DNA of 64,000 nt from Phoronis australis. Taxonomy: Eukaryota; Phoronida; Phoronidae. The position numbers and the translations under genes are program-made. This document shows, piece after piece, positions 23,701 to 38,700 of the stretch. Location of the stretch: NCBI GenBank assembly GCA_002633005.1, contig NMRA01000281.1:470108-534107 (forward strand), read 5' to 3'. Under the pieces are notes generated by a model, which saw only the letters and a program-made list of their open reading frames with translations, was not told the DNA's origin and did no database searches. The number at the start of each line of letters is the position of its first letter. Positions within the stretch are counted from its first letter, which is position 1.

Positions 23701-26700
23701 TGTGGATCAACATTTGTTTGAATGTCTTATCAATCGTTTGTCACAAGCTGCTCAGGTTAGAATCAGAAGTGTTACTGCTGACGGAATGCATTATATAAAA
23801 TGATATAAAATTCAATTAGTGCTGAATCAATAAAGGAAAAGGTTCATTGTCAACAATTTTCTTTCCTTATGTGATCGCCTTGTCATTGCCAGGTATGGTT
23901 GACAATCTGCTCTTCCATTCATACCTTTCATTTCACCATTAGAAAAAGAGTCGCAATGAGAGCTCAGGTAAAGAAAGTGGTGTTGAGATCCTAGTCAATG
24001 AGCCATACACTGATGGCCCAGGTGGTGACGGACAGTACACTTACAAGGTCTACCACATTGGTAGTCACTTACCAGGTATATTCACAAACTTGGTTGATCA
24101 TAAGTTATGACTGACGATTTTTGTATGAATGTATTTCAGCCCTTTCTGTTAATTCATGTGAATGTTATAATATATAAATGGTTGATATGAAATAATATTT
24201 ACATTTGATATTATTTGTGCAATGAATGTTTGTCACCAGTTGTGATAATCTGTATCCATTTTTTACCACTGAGCAATGACAAATGACCAAAAGAGGTTTT
24301 TCATGGATTTTGCTACAATTGATGATCATTTGTCATAAGACTGGTGATCATTTGTCATAAGACTGATGATCATTTATCATAAGACTGATGATCATTTTCT
24401 AGCATCCTGATGTGAACCATTATTATCAACTGAAAATGGGGGTGTGGGTTGATGTCAGTCACACCAACCAAGGACGATCGAGCCAAATCAATTCCGCTGT
24501 AGCTTTTAAAGTTCCTATAATAAGACTTCTTATAAAACGAACTCTCAAGTTGGATTAGACTGCTTACTGTATTGTAACGTTGGTCATAACTTGTTTCTCT
24601 ATCTGACTAGATATGATATTTCTTGGATTGGGAAGAACTGACAGGTTATTAGTGTCTGGGGCCTGCTTATTAGTGCCTGGGGCCTGCTTATTAGTGTCTG
24701 GAGCCTGCTTATTAATGTCTGGGGCCTGCTTATTGGTGCTTAGGGCCTGCTTACTAGTGTCTGGGGCCTGCTTATGAGTGCCTGGGACCTTCTTATTAGT
24801 GCCTGGGGCCTGCTTATTACTGTCAGGGGACTGCTTATTAGTGTCAGGGGACTGCTTATTAGTGTCAGGGGCCTGCTATTAGTGCCTGGGGCCTGACACT
24901 NCTTATTAGTACTTGGGACCTGCCCATTAATGCTTGGAGTCTGCTAATTAGTACTTGGGGCCTGCTTATTAGTTCTTGGGGATCTGGTATGTTAATGCTT
25001 GGGATGTGCTTACTAGTTCTTGGGGCCTGCTTATTTGTGTTTGGGGCCTGCTTATTGATCCTCGTAAGTTCTCCCCATGTCCAGAATTCACTTCTCATTA
25101 AGGAACAATTTGAGACCAGACGTAAAACAGTAAGTGGTCTTAAACAAAGTTTTTTGACAAATTAAGCAAATTTGTTCTGGAAGATCACGCACATTTTGTT
25201 ACAAGTACAGGGCATTCCAGAGGGCCCTCGTTAAAAGCAGGCCTTTTGTCAACATTTAGTGTTCAAGACATCTTATTTTCGTTTACCGTAATTTGACATT
25301 GATGCACAGCACAAGATTTTTTCCTATCAGAAGTAATAGTTTAATGCTAACTCAAGACTTCAGTCTAAAGGATGCATTGCCTGCCAGATGCAGTCACTGT
25401 TATTTCTTCAAACAATTTTGATGAATTTTGTTAAAATTTGTTTGGCTTCATCGAAGTTATGACGTAAATCCAGATGGAAACCAGAACGATTAAACTAAAT
25501 CATTGACAAATTAGCCATCAATTTTGCTTCGAAATTTCATTAAGTGTTAAGAGACCGTATCCTTAAAGATAAACTGCCTGCCCGAAGACCTCGAGTTAAT
25601 GATGTGAGAGGATATCAAATCTGTCTTGTGATCTGTTGAAGTGACCAGCTAACTGTCATGTACCAATTATTCCTTGTCTTATAATTGAGTCAAGATAGTA
25701 ATGAAAAACGTAGTTCTTCACAAGCAGTTTCAAAATTATCTTTACCATGATAGGACTGTTTATATCTGTTGGCATAGTGAACTTCCAAGTATTTACATGT
25801 AAAAAAATCCAATCCTTCCAAAATTTGTCGCCTTCAGTTCAATCGACAGTTATTTCTGAAATGAAACTCAGTGTTGAAACCGCTGCTTTCGCGGTTTTCT
25901 TTGGCTAGTTAGTATATTTCTTGATTTCAAATTTCAGCAGTAAGTGTGTCAGTAAGCTAAGCAACTTTAGATTACCGACGTTGTGCCGTGTCTGACCCCT
26001 GACCTGTTATTGCTGTTCTATTACCAGGTTGGTTCCGAGCAATCCTGCCCAAGTCTGCTCTGAGAGTTGAAGAAGAGGCCTGGAATGCTTATCCATACAC
26101 CAAGACCATTTACCGATGTCCTTTTATAGAGAAGTTTCTGTTGGAGATAGAGACGAGATATTTCAATGATGGGGGGACGCAGGAAAACGTGTTCAACTTA
26201 CCTGAAGCTGAAAGGCGGGCAAGAACAGTTGGTAAGTGTTGTGTACTCTGTTTACCATGCAATATATGAATATGTTGGTAAGTGTGGTATACGCACTATA
26301 CCAGGCATGAACAGTTGTTAAATATGGTATACCCAATATACCAGGCACAAACATTTGATTAACATAATGTATACCCAGTATACCAGGCTTGAACAGTTGG
26401 TACATTTTGTATACCTTGTTTACCAGGCAAGAACAATTGGACGTATGTATCAGACACCATTTGAAATATTGGCAAAAAATTTATACCTCTACATTTTTTG
26501 TTAAATTAAGAAATTAATGGTGGTGAAAGTTGGTTCCACAAAACAGTAGTTTAGAAATAACATAAAGTTATGTTGAGTGCTGCTTTAATAGTGGGTCGAA
26601 TGTGGCCAAGTTCCAACTCAAGTGAGATAAAATGAGATTGAAGCAGTTTATGAAGCCAAAAATAACACCTGACTAGCTCCATTTCGACTATGATAAAACT

Positions 26701-29700
26701 GTTTAGTTAACTTGCCTTGTTTCACGACTCATTTTTTGTGACCATCGCAAAATTATTTCAATCATTTTACACTCGCTATTAAGTCAAAGGGGTTATCCTA
26801 AGGTACCAGTCATATTAAGTAAACAGCGCTAAATGTATCTGATAATTTTGTCTTGAGAAATTTTGTAATAAACTTAAGTGACACTTTTTCACTGCCTGGG
26901 TAATGTCAGTTAAGGCTATGCAGGGCCCTCGGCTGGATAAATATCCAAATTTGGCCAACTTTAGAACATATCTCATATGGTTGATGGGGTTCATATGAAA
27001 CTCTCAGATATTGTGCTTTATGCACAGTTCTCCAACGTAATTTTAGGAAAAGTTTTTAATCTGTTGCACTTTTGTATGAGGGGTTATCAAAAATATGTCT
27101 TAAGTTTTAGGATTTATATAAAAAGCCTCAAAATTTACGTAAAGCAAAAACAAAATTATTTAGTAATATTTGCGTCCACATATTCATATGTGGGTGCCAA
27201 AGCTTCAGTCAATGGGAACACTTAACTTCGAACCTGTATCAAAGTTAACAGCACTCCGAAGTAAAGAGGTGTATTAAATAGCGAAGTGTCGACGCTTGGC
27301 TACAATGAGAACGCTTCAATGCCATTGGAGTTATTGGCAGGGGTCACTGCCTGTGTTTGTCAACAGTGGACTGTGACTGGTTAATATTTGTTAATATTTT
27401 GTTATAATATAATTTTGGCAGTAACAGCATGTTGTTTCAATTTAACCATGTATTTTCTGGATTCTTTACATTAAAAATATCACTGAACGTATGATACACA
27501 AAACCAGTTCCTGCCATACTTCATTTGTTCAGATCAGCTGTTGGCCGACTCAAGAGTCAATTTTTTAATATGTCTTCTTCTAGTTCATCATCATCGTCCC
27601 AACATGGCAACCAATGGCTGCCTTGTGAAGTTGATATTCTGGTTTCCATTTTGGGAGGGGGATAGGTATTTGTCATTTTTGATAACAAGGACAAAAACAC
27701 TAGGGCAGGTCACATTAGCACTGCCCTGCGATAGCTTCGCTGAACTGGTTTTCTGACTAACTAGGAAGCTGATGGGAACACTAATGCTTAACTTCGCTGC
27801 GGTTAACCACAATTAACGTTGACGCTTCAGCAGCTCAGTTAACTGACGAGTGTATGGGAAAGGGCCTTTGATGTGTTGGGCTTTTCAGATAATTCCGACT
27901 TACTCAAGGAAACACGGTTTAATCACTCGAACTTGAACACGTTATGTGACTTGACCGGGCGTATACACGACAAGTTAATGGAAGGTCAATAGTTGGTGTA
28001 TGGACTATAATATAGTTGTATGGTGGTGTTGTTCACTGTCGATTCTCGTGGTGACACAGGTGAAAGTAAAGTGATGACTCCTACTGTTCAAGGCCTTTGA
28101 TTTTTGGGCCAAATTGCGTGTCCATTCCCCTATGAAAAGTATCTAAAAGTCACATGAAATTCCACCCAACAAGCCCAAAAATTCCCCTCCAATAAGTATA
28201 AAATTTTGCTATTGGTTAGAATCACTTCACTCTCCAAAATGTTAGTTTTGACTGCTTGAAGCTTTGTTTCTGAGAATGAGAAGTGGTGATGGGGAGTGGG
28301 ATTGTTTGGTAGTGACTGGAGGAGGGTCATTTTTCCCCTGAACAAAAAATTCCCTCAGAAGGTTCAGGCACCTTTCCCCTTAGGTGAGCAAGGGTGCGGG
28401 CATTATTATATTTGGGAGTCAATGGGCTCGTTGTGGTCAGAGTGACATTCTTAAGATATTGTAGGATCCAAATTTACATGCACTACAATATGAGGTAAGC
28501 TTGAAATTAAGATTGGTGTTGACTTAATTTGTTGTTACCACTGTTGTTGCAGACTTCATAGACATTGTCAAAGACTCTGTGTCCAGCAGTGAATATAAAA
28601 AGGAAGAAGACCCCAAACTGTACAAGTCAGCCAAGACTGGAAGGGGCCCGCTCTCCGACAACTGGAGGGAGGAATACATTGCTGCCACCTCACAACCCAA
28701 TCACAGGTCAGATGAGAAGATTATGTGCGCCTACAAACTGTGCAAAGTGGAGTTCCGCTACTGGGGCATGCAGAATAAGATAGAGCGATTTATACACGAT
28801 ATTGGTAAGCACAGTTCATGTGACATTTGTGTGTATTTGGCTTCTGTAATGCATGGTGGTTGCTTCACTTATTTAGCACACAATATGTCCGACAAGGGAA
28901 ATTCAATTGTGTCAAATTTCTCCACGAAAATGAAGATTTAAGTAAATCTTAGTTTATTGGTAGCAAGGTTTGTATTATGTAGATGTCATAAAATAACTTT
29001 TGGTAAATTTTCCATTATTTGTAGCAATCAGCCTTTGAAAAATGGATAAAATAAATGTGAAATAATTACAGAATTACCATAACATAATTCTCCTATCTTA
29101 CTTTAGGTTCTAAGAAACTGACTTAAGTTCATTTTTGACTTAAGTCTAAGATTTGTCTCATCTTCCAGACTTTGAAACTTTGGTAAGTTAGTCAACATTA
29201 AGCCAACACTTAAGTCAAAAATCTAAGTCAAACTTAAGATTGCTCTCTAGAAACGGACTTTAGGCAAATTTAAGTTTTATCTTAAAATTGACTGAAATTT
29301 AAGATTTGTCGTAGCTAAGTCAGTTTTATTGGAAGTAGCTCCAGAGCAACGAGCAGCGATTTCATTCTTCGTTTAATAAAACAAACCTAAGTTCACCTTT
29401 AAAGTCAGTTTCATTTTCACCATATTGCAGCATGTCATATTGTGATTTCCGTAATAGAAATATTCATTTGGTGTTCTCAGTCTGATGTCATTCTAGACAA
29501 GCAGTTAAGGTACGTTTTAAGTGGTCTCAGATAGGCTTTGTGCACAGTTGTGTCCAGCAGTAGGTGTAGTGTCACATGGAATGGTTTTAATGGTAAATTG
29601 GATACAGGTAACAACAATGTGCTGATGATTGGATGTATGGATTTGGTCCTCGAATTTTAGTTTGGCATGTATACAACCACACTTGGATTCTCTTAAAAGT

Positions 29701-32700
29701 CTTGATTCTCTTGAACGTCTTCCTTGCACAGATTTTTGATATTATTTTAGATGTATTGGACTACCCAGATAATTCTAGCAATACCTTATCAACATAATAA
29801 GAAAACAGGTAGAATCATCGAATGATACGTGAAGTAGCCTTTTCGCGCCATATTGCATCATCGTGATGACACAGAAAAAAGAACAAAAGGCCATAAGTGG
29901 TTGTATTGAGTGGGGGTCTGAATAAAACAACGTTTAGTGATTCTCGCAGTAACGTAGACAAATGTAAGTCAACAAGCTTAGTCACCTTTCATAATTGCAT
30001 TTTCCAATGCTCAAAACGTGCTGTAGCAACCAAGTTCACCATGTGTTACTGTTGAAGGTAGGCTTTAATCTTTGGCGTGTTGGTCGAGAGAGACTGACAT
30101 CTATCACGGCGCCACTATTCTTTAGGCACATTCCATGAACAAAGTCAGCGTAGTACACCATATGCCTGTTCTTATCATAAATATATGTGTTCTTTTCTAT
30201 TTAGTACCAACAGTACTCTTTGTGTACATTCTTTGAATTCTGTTTGCACACGACATAAAAGTACTTGATCTTAAAGGCACTCTTTCCTCTTTTTTCACCG
30301 ATTTGCAGCACAGAAATAGATTCACCAGTCGAGAGAGACCAATATAGGAACATTTTGTAAATTCTAGCCTTGTACATATTTACATTACTTACTGGTAAAT
30401 CCTAAGAAGTGAGGTTTAATGCCATTTTTGGGAGCATTGCTAGGAATTCAAAAATTACATTGAAAATTTGATATCTAATTCTGGTTGTTTTGAAAATGTT
30501 TCATTTCACATTGAACGAGCATACATCATTTGGTTTCAATTAGACTGGTTTGCAGTCGCATTTCTTTCATAAAGTTTTTAACTAAAAAGAAGCAGATAGA
30601 ATATCTTTGTATTAATAGCAGACCCACAAAACTTTATTTAAAAGTTTTTGATGATCACAGAACCTTATCATCTGCACAAAAGCATTGTCCAGACATTTTC
30701 ACACTTACACTATTGATATTTCTCAAATATTGCGTTTTTTCACAGAGATTGCTGTATTTTCCCAAACGTTAATATTTGTGAAACGTCAAATTTTCTTACA
30801 AAAAATGCAGTCACATGATGTAAGCACTATTGTTGTGCGCATTATAAGATTCTATGGTCATCAAGGATTTTAAAAATGTGTGCTTTTATGGGTCTAGAAT
30901 CAATACTTTTCAAGATATTGAAGAAATTTGATCCGTGGTAACAGAGGTTCCCAATTATTCTAAAGTAAAATGCACTTGCATGTTGCTATGCACTTGCATG
31001 TTGCTATGCACAATTTCTCCATGTTCACGTTATTCCTTGAACTAAGTCCGCATATTGTAATGAGAGGTTGTTGTCATAAGGTTTTGGTTTGTGGGATGTC
31101 AGCATTACCTTTAACACAATTGGTCATTATTTTTAAAGAAGTTGATGGGTTACGTTACTGCAGTGTTCTAGACAACCTGTTTTGACTTATGACTGTCGAG
31201 TTTTTTTGTCTTATTTGCATCGAGTTCAAAGTAATTGGAGATTAGTTATTTCTTTAGCAAATTAGAACATTTTGGATTTTTGGTACCAGTTCAATGCATT
31301 TTTGTTCCCTTCACACCAAATGTAACCCTAGTTTGTGGTTTTAGTCACTATTACTTTCCGATTCACCCCCAGTTAGTGCATTTCCAACAAGATATGGCAG
31401 CAGTACCATNTATCTATGTTATGTGCTATCGGCAAATGTGATTGATTCATAAATAAGACCCTCACGCTGTGTTTTCTGCGAATCCCATGTATTCTGAAGG
31501 GGGCTAACTGAGTGATTTTCGCGCATGCGCAATTCACGGTTTCAATATTGCTGGTAATGGGTTGTTTTGAAAACGTTTGATTTCACATTGAACAAGCATG
31601 TACATCATTTGGAATAAGTTTCAATTAGACTGGTTTGCAGTCGCATTTCTTTCATAAAGTTTTTAACTAAAAAGAAGCAGATAGAATATCTTTGTATTAA
31701 TAGCAGACCCTTAAAACTTTATTTAAAAGTTTTTGATGATCACTGAACCTTATCATCTGCACAAAAGCATTGTCCAGACGTTTTCACACTTACACTATTG
31801 ATATTTCTCAAATATTGCGTTTTTTCACAGAGATTGCTGTATTTTCCCAAACGCTAATATTTGTGAAACGTCAAATTTTCTTATAAAAAACGCAGTCACA
31901 TTATTACGAAGATGTGAGCACTATTGTGCGCATTATAAGATTCTATGGTCATCAAGGATTTTAAAAATGTGTGCTTTTATGGGTCTAGAATCAATACTTA
32001 TCAAGATATTGAAGAAATTTGATCCGTGGTAACGGAGGTTCCCAATTACTGTAAAGTAAAATGCACTTGCATGTTGCTATGCACTTGCATGTTGCTATGC
32101 ACAATTTCTCCATGTTCACATTATTCCTTGAACTAAGTCCGCATATTGTAATGAGAGGTTGATGTCATAAGGTTTTGGTTTGTGGGATGTCAGCATTACC
32201 TTTAACACAATTGGTCATTATTTTTAAAGAAGTTGATGGGTTACGTTACTGCAGTGTTCTAGACAACCTGTTTTGACTTATGACTGTCGAGTTTTTTTGT
32301 CTTATTTGCATCGAGTTCAAAGTAATTGGAGATTAGTTATTTCTTTAGCAAATTAGAACATTTTGGATTTTTGGTACCAGTTCAATGCATTTTTGTTCCC
32401 TTCACACCAAATGTAACCCTAGTTTGTGGTTTTAGTCACTATTACTTTCCGATTCACCCCCAGTTAGTGCATTTCCAACAAGATATGGCAGCAGTACCAT
32501 TCACTGACTGAACTTTCGCAACTGCCTTGTTCATACGGTTTCAATGTCATAACCTTTCACTAAATTACCCTGGCGTGCACAGGGTTATAAACACGGTGCA
32601 ACTTCAAAACTTGTTTGAAAAGACCCTTTCATATGGAATTAACTCCTGTCTGAGCGGAGTGTCAACGTACATGTATACTGCGAAGTTAACTGGACCATTC

Positions 32701-35700
32701 ATACTGGCTTCGGTAGTTAATGAACATCGAAGTAAATGGTAGGTGATGCTGTCGTCATCAAAGTTATCGCAAGGTAGTCCTCCATGCTAAGATTTTTTTC
32801 AGTGTGACAATTTGGGAACATTTACATGTGCTAATTGACATAAAACTTTTTAAAATCAATTGGTGATTTTTAGAGCAAATTACCGTAAACGTTCGGGTTA
32901 ACGCCCTGGGCGGTTAAATTGGCAAACCCAAAAAATCGGGGGTGGGCGATTAACCAGACATGGGCGCTTAAATGTGAAATTTCAAGAAATCCAGGGTGGG
33001 CGGTTAACCGAACATGGGCGCTTATTACGACAGGCAACCGCCCTGGGCGGTTAATCTTACCTCGTGATCTAAGTCCCCACACCACACACGCACTCGGAAC
33101 GCGTAGCACTTTTCAAAGAGCGTTATCGTCACGTCCCCACATGACGGGGAAAATGTCATAACAACGGATGATCCCAACAAAGGTTCTCTTGCCCTCAGAT
33201 TAGTTATTCACTCTATTAAATTTACAGAATTGCTGAGTAATAGCCCCGTGCCGTCCTGCGGTCTTGTTACTTTGCCCTGCGCAGGGCAGACGACCTGAGA
33301 CCACGCAGCCTCTACTTGGATTGCAAATATTTCAACACGTGACCTTGCTAAAGTATGCGCGTGCAAGCTTCACTTGTTGCGGAGGTCATAGCAGACATCA
33401 AATTTATGGTTACAGTCTCGTACTAGCTGCCAAATTCATAGTCAGAGAGCAGTTTTAAAATTAGTTGTAATAAAAGTTTGATAAACTTAACTCAGATGTT
33501 TTTTGTGTTTGGGATATCGACACTCCGTGACTCAATGACATTTTCAGCGTATGGTTCTGCGGCTAGCTTTTTTATCTCGACCGCCCGGCATTGCTCACTT
33601 GCCGTTGTGCCAAACATGCTCGGCAAAGAAGTAGGCCTAAGACAAGAATCGGGGTGAGCCACTCGTCAATCAACAATAAAATTTCGAGCCACGGCATAAA
33701 TATGTGATAAAACGCCACAAAACAGCGATGTTTCAATTCATTCTTAAATGATCACCTTACCAAACTTCGTGGTGGAAAAACATTTATTTTTCATGCAGGA
33801 TGTCCAGATTATCCTATTTATATCACTTGCAAAATCGCATTGCGGCACTGTTCGGTCAGGCTGTTAGCGCGCAATGTCTCAGTCGGCTGACAATCGTGAT
33901 TTATAAATGCCGTCAAGTAATATAACGGCCTCTTTCGATATATGCACCTCGTTTTTTTATGGCAAAAGATANTTTGACATCTTTCCGTGAGTTGTGCGAT
34001 TTGTTCAAAATACGAGAGCTTCCCACCTTAATAGAATTTGGAGGGTTGGCAAAACCATGGTCACATTTCTCTGGCCTGATTTTTTCAAATATATGTTTTA
34101 TCTTGTGCACTACAGATGGAAACTCAGCGCGGCAGACAAAGTCGCTGAAAGCGGAGGTTTTGACGCCGGCGGCGTTCTTAAACTTTGCAAACATGGGAAG
34201 AAAATAAAGTGACAAAAACGTATTACATTTTGAAGTGAGTCCATGACCCAAGACAATAACTCGTTACTTGAATTGGAATTCACATTGCTAAACCACCGTC
34301 TCGGAAGCCCAGCGTCGTTGCGCTCTTTGTGATCATCGATCTTTTTCTAAAAGTCGGGAAATCGCACGTTTCCTTAGTACTGGGCGCTAAATCTTCATTA
34401 TTTAAAAGTCGGGGATGGGCGCTTAACCGAGAGGTGGGCGCTTAACTGGAAATCTTCAAAAATCGCAGGGGGGCGCTTAACCGAGCAGTGGGCGGTTAAA
34501 TCGAAAATCCACCTAAAGTAGGGGGTGGGCGGTTAACTGAGCATGGGCGTTTACCCGAACGTTTACGGTATTAAGCAACTATTAGCGACGGCACTACCCT
34601 GTAATTGTTGAAGATAACAGTGGCACCTGACAATAACTTCGATAGGACCGAAGTTGACCATTCATACTGCACCGCAGCATCGACCCTCCGCTCTTAAATC
34701 CACCTGTTTAGTGCAAAGTTAACTGGTGCTGTTAACTTCGATCCAGGACCGAAGTTAAGCGTTCATACTGACCGCATCTCCCCAAAACGTTGACGTTAGT
34801 ATCACAGAAAGGCCCTAAAGTGTTCAGGCTGAGAATTATAACCTCTAAATTGGATACAACCAAAAACCGCTTTGTTGTGAGCAGAGTGTTTATTCGTTCT
34901 CTTTTACTAGTAACAGAAATTGAGTGTAGGCGTTTAATGATCATCGTATAAAATTTATGTCTTCATTTCACTGCGTTTGATGGACTTATTAAAATTTTTT
35001 TCTGAGATTTGTTTTTGGCCTGCCATGATTAACCCATCTACTCGTATGAAAAGTTGGATGATATTATGTGGCTTGTTACAGATGAGTTATTTCTTAATGT
35101 AAACAAATCCAACTATGATATCTCATTCCCATCGTAAAGTGATAAACAATATTATTTCAGTTTTCCTATTAAAATGTGGAAAAAAAGAGGGTTAATTATT
35201 CACAAAAAATTGTCTTTGGGAAATCACATTGATAGTTGAAATCACAATATTACTGAAGTTTGAGGTCAAAACACTATGTTCCACATTCGGTGTTGAGAAT
35301 ATTGTAGAACTGCTCATCTAAACTAATGGTGTTAGTCACAAGTTCACAATACATTTACTAAGTATTCTGCTTTAGAACTGTTTCATTTGTAATTGATCGT
35401 TCTTAATATTGAATTCATGTTTATTTCTGAAACAAGGCTTGAACAATGGGAAGAATTGCATGCATTTTATGAATGTGTAAAATCAATCAATAAATTATTT
35501 ATTTTAGTGACCTGTAGCAATCGCTACCCAGCCACAACTTCAGGGCTTGTAAGTCACCATTCCAAAGCAAACGTACAAAAAAGGCAACACATACACATAT
35601 ACAGAGACAAAAAGAAAAGAAAATCAGACCAACCTTCCCAATAATTATTAATTGAGTAGTTGATTGTAGTTTCCATACCACCTGTGGCTTGTTTTTGGTG

Positions 35701-38700
35701 TTCTTTTCTATCTAAATTGATGTTCTCTCTCAGTGAATATATTAAGGCTGATACTTAATTCACTGTTAAGTATTGGCGTTTGTGGATGATCTGGGGGCCA
35801 GTTTCTTAAAGAGTCTATAGCCAAAAGTTGTCTTTGTCTTTTAGTCTGTTCCTGAGCACACTACTGATTTCTGTCTTTTGGCTTAAGCCTGATTTTGTGA
35901 AATGGGGTAAGCCACCCGTAAACTGATTTTTGCCAAAAGATAATGGACTCTTTGAGAAACCACCAGCATGATTGCCATGAGGACCCTGATATTTCTCACA
36001 TCCCTGATTTCCGTTTTTCCAACTGTCAAATAATAAATCTAGGGGGTGCAAGCGTGTATCCAAATAACTAGCCAGCTAGTTGTATCTGCTCAGAAAAGTG
36101 ATACTCATTCAGTCCACTAAAATTTTATTTGTGGTCAACGCAACATAAAGTTCATTCTATTGTAGAATGCTGGACCCCACAGTTTTTGTAGCTTTTAGAT
36201 TTGACTGACACATTTTCCCGAGTTATGGGCAGTTAAAAGACATACAATCTAGCAAATGGTTAATATTTTACTTGCTTTAATCTTTTGCTTTTTCAACAAA
36301 GAAGCCAGTCACTGTCGTGAGCACGCCACGCTCATGACACATGCTCGTCTTCGGTTGCTCTGTAAAGCGGCAGCCAATGACAACTTTGCCATGGAAACAC
36401 CATTAGAAATTCAGTTCACTGGTTACTATAGATACTTAAAATTGCCCAAGAGTGAAACTAATGACGATAATTTGTTGTGTTCTAACATAATTTTGTGAAA
36501 AGAGAGAACCCTTCATTGAAGAATCCGACGTCTCAAAGATATAGCCTTTTCTCAGAACTAAGGTATACAATCGGTCCGCAAATTTAGCTACAGAATGACT
36601 GAAAGTAGTGGCGTTGTTTTCACACCAGGTACGATATTTTCTAGTGGTTATTTTCTCTGTAACGAGTTAACAAGGTTCTTCCTGAAGAAAATTATAAATG
36701 GTGGAAATTGTGTGTCTTGTTGCTTTCGGACAAATTTATTATTACTATACACATTATTTTAACTTGCTAAGGATGTCTGTATTATTGCTGCAAAATAATA
36801 AAAATTATTCCTGCTATGCTAGAGAATTCCAATCACGTGACTTGTAAAACATGGCTCTATGCTTAGCATGGTCATTGTTGTACGGTGTGATATTCAAATA
36901 ATCCACACAAGAATGTGTTTCAAAATGTACATAAATGAAAGAAAGTGTATTTCGTTATTGTCAACGCGGCACACCTCTTACCCATCGGGCCGGGATCTAA
37001 TCTTTTAACTCGAGTTGAATTTATTTTCCATGCTACTTTGGTATGAACTCAAGATAAGTTTCTATTATTTGGTGCTTGTGTATATCGTGGTTTATATGCA
37101 TTACTAGCAGGGTTATTCTATTTTGCATGTGAGGACCACACAATTAAAGCCATAAATTCGAGTCTGAACTTGGAATTTCAAGTTTGTACTCGAAATCTTG
37201 AGTTTTTACTCATTTGTAGCTCAACCAGGAATCGTCCAGTGCAATATTGGATCACACACAAGACAGTGATTTGTATAATCCATAATGTACTCATGCACAG
37301 AATAATTATTAACAGTTATTTACCTTACGTTTATATCAAAGGAGAACGGTAAATGATAATTTTCAAGTTGGGTTTCGAGTTTAAAGGTTAGATTCGGGCC
37401 CAGAATTAGAAATTGGGTCATGTGAAAGACGCTTTTGTGTTGTCGCAATGCTGAAGAGCTGTGTGTGTAATGTTTCCTATTCACCATACCGGTATCTATC
37501 ATTGATTTGAAACAAAATGTGCTGCAGCTGTAATTGTAAAACCATTTCAAGATTACATTCAACGAAAGTGCTTAACGTCTGCTATAACTTGCCAAACTGT
37601 CGACCGTAGTTACCTATCGCCACTCATCCCTCAGACTAATGGATAACATAATGACTGGGCGAATCTTGTCACTAAATGCTTTACAAATATCCATCAGTCA
37701 ATAACTACTGACCATTTCTTCATTAGGTCTGGCCCCGTTGGCGCTGGTCATTTTATTGATCTTGTCCATTTCTGGCTTCACATCCATTACATTTTCCTAT
37801 AATTGGCGGAAACCTAGGTTGCGTATCCTAGCAACAGAAGCTTGAGTGGTGCTTTCGTTTTGTTTTGAGACTTCATAAATGATAGATGTCTCTTGAGATT
37901 TGCTGCACTGTCTGTTCCTTTAATATTAAACAAAAAGTTCAAGCATTGCAGAATTTGTATTATGTTGTTTTGTTCAGAGGGGGACCTTACATAAATGTCC
38001 AAATTTACCTAACTGTGGAACATCATATCTGAGAAATGACTGGTTGGATGCAAATGCAACTTTCAGAGACTGATTTATGCGCTGTTCTCTGACACTCTTT
38101 TATGGATTCTTTCCAAAATTATCCATTTCTGCAGTAGGTACTATAAATATTAAGACTATGATTGTTTTTATGAAAATAATTAAAAACTCACATGAGACGA
38201 AACGAAAATGGTAATTTAGAAAACTAAAACAACATTTTTGAAATTTCATCTTATATCATTTTGTATTGTTAAATGAAATTTGGTCGAGTGATTAATCTCG
38301 TTATTTTAATGTACATTTATTTATGATAATTATTTCTAAACGGACATGGTCATGTGACCCAATCAGTAGCATATTATTGGTAGTTTAAAGTCAAGTATCA
38401 AATTCTTGAGTCTTTACTACTTTGAGAAAATAGTTGACGTAATTTGATGATAATTTTGTACGGTAGATATTTGAATGAATACACAGAGTTGTTGATAAGG
38501 TCCCACATATCCTTAGCTTAAGGGTATTTTTACCTGTGGAAATATTGTTGTACTGTTGGTAAATGTAAACTTTGCATTTTTCACGAAATTTATTTTACTG
38601 ACATTTTCTGTTAGCTGCATCGTGATCGTGGGTTTGTATCTTAAGCTATATTCTGTACAATTCACTTAACACTAGTATTGTGAACAGGAATAAACTAAGT

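Larger units (their letters stand above)
20765..23942 (+). other. PITPNM: Intron 1
   Basis: Phase 0. Holds the 35-bp tandem repeat at 21966-22138 and the N-centred duplication at 22635-23483. An open frame at 21512-21889 (125 codons) has no motif that I recognise and overlaps another frame. I treat it as non-coding. Confidence 0.85.
24076..26027 (+). other. PITPNM: Intron 2
   Basis: Phase 1. Holds a 23-bp tandem repeat (24320-24396) and a large 21-bp minisatellite (24650-25060). No other feature. Confidence 0.9.

Noticed and set aside
24650-25060. CRISPR-like regular repeats
   Set aside because: Units are head to tail without unique spacers, in a eukaryotic intron. It is a minisatellite.
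33913-34251. Transposase in the 1.69-kb TIR element
   Set aside because: The longest frames are ~110 codons, overlap on both strands and include an N. I see no DDE/D-type or zinc-finger motif.
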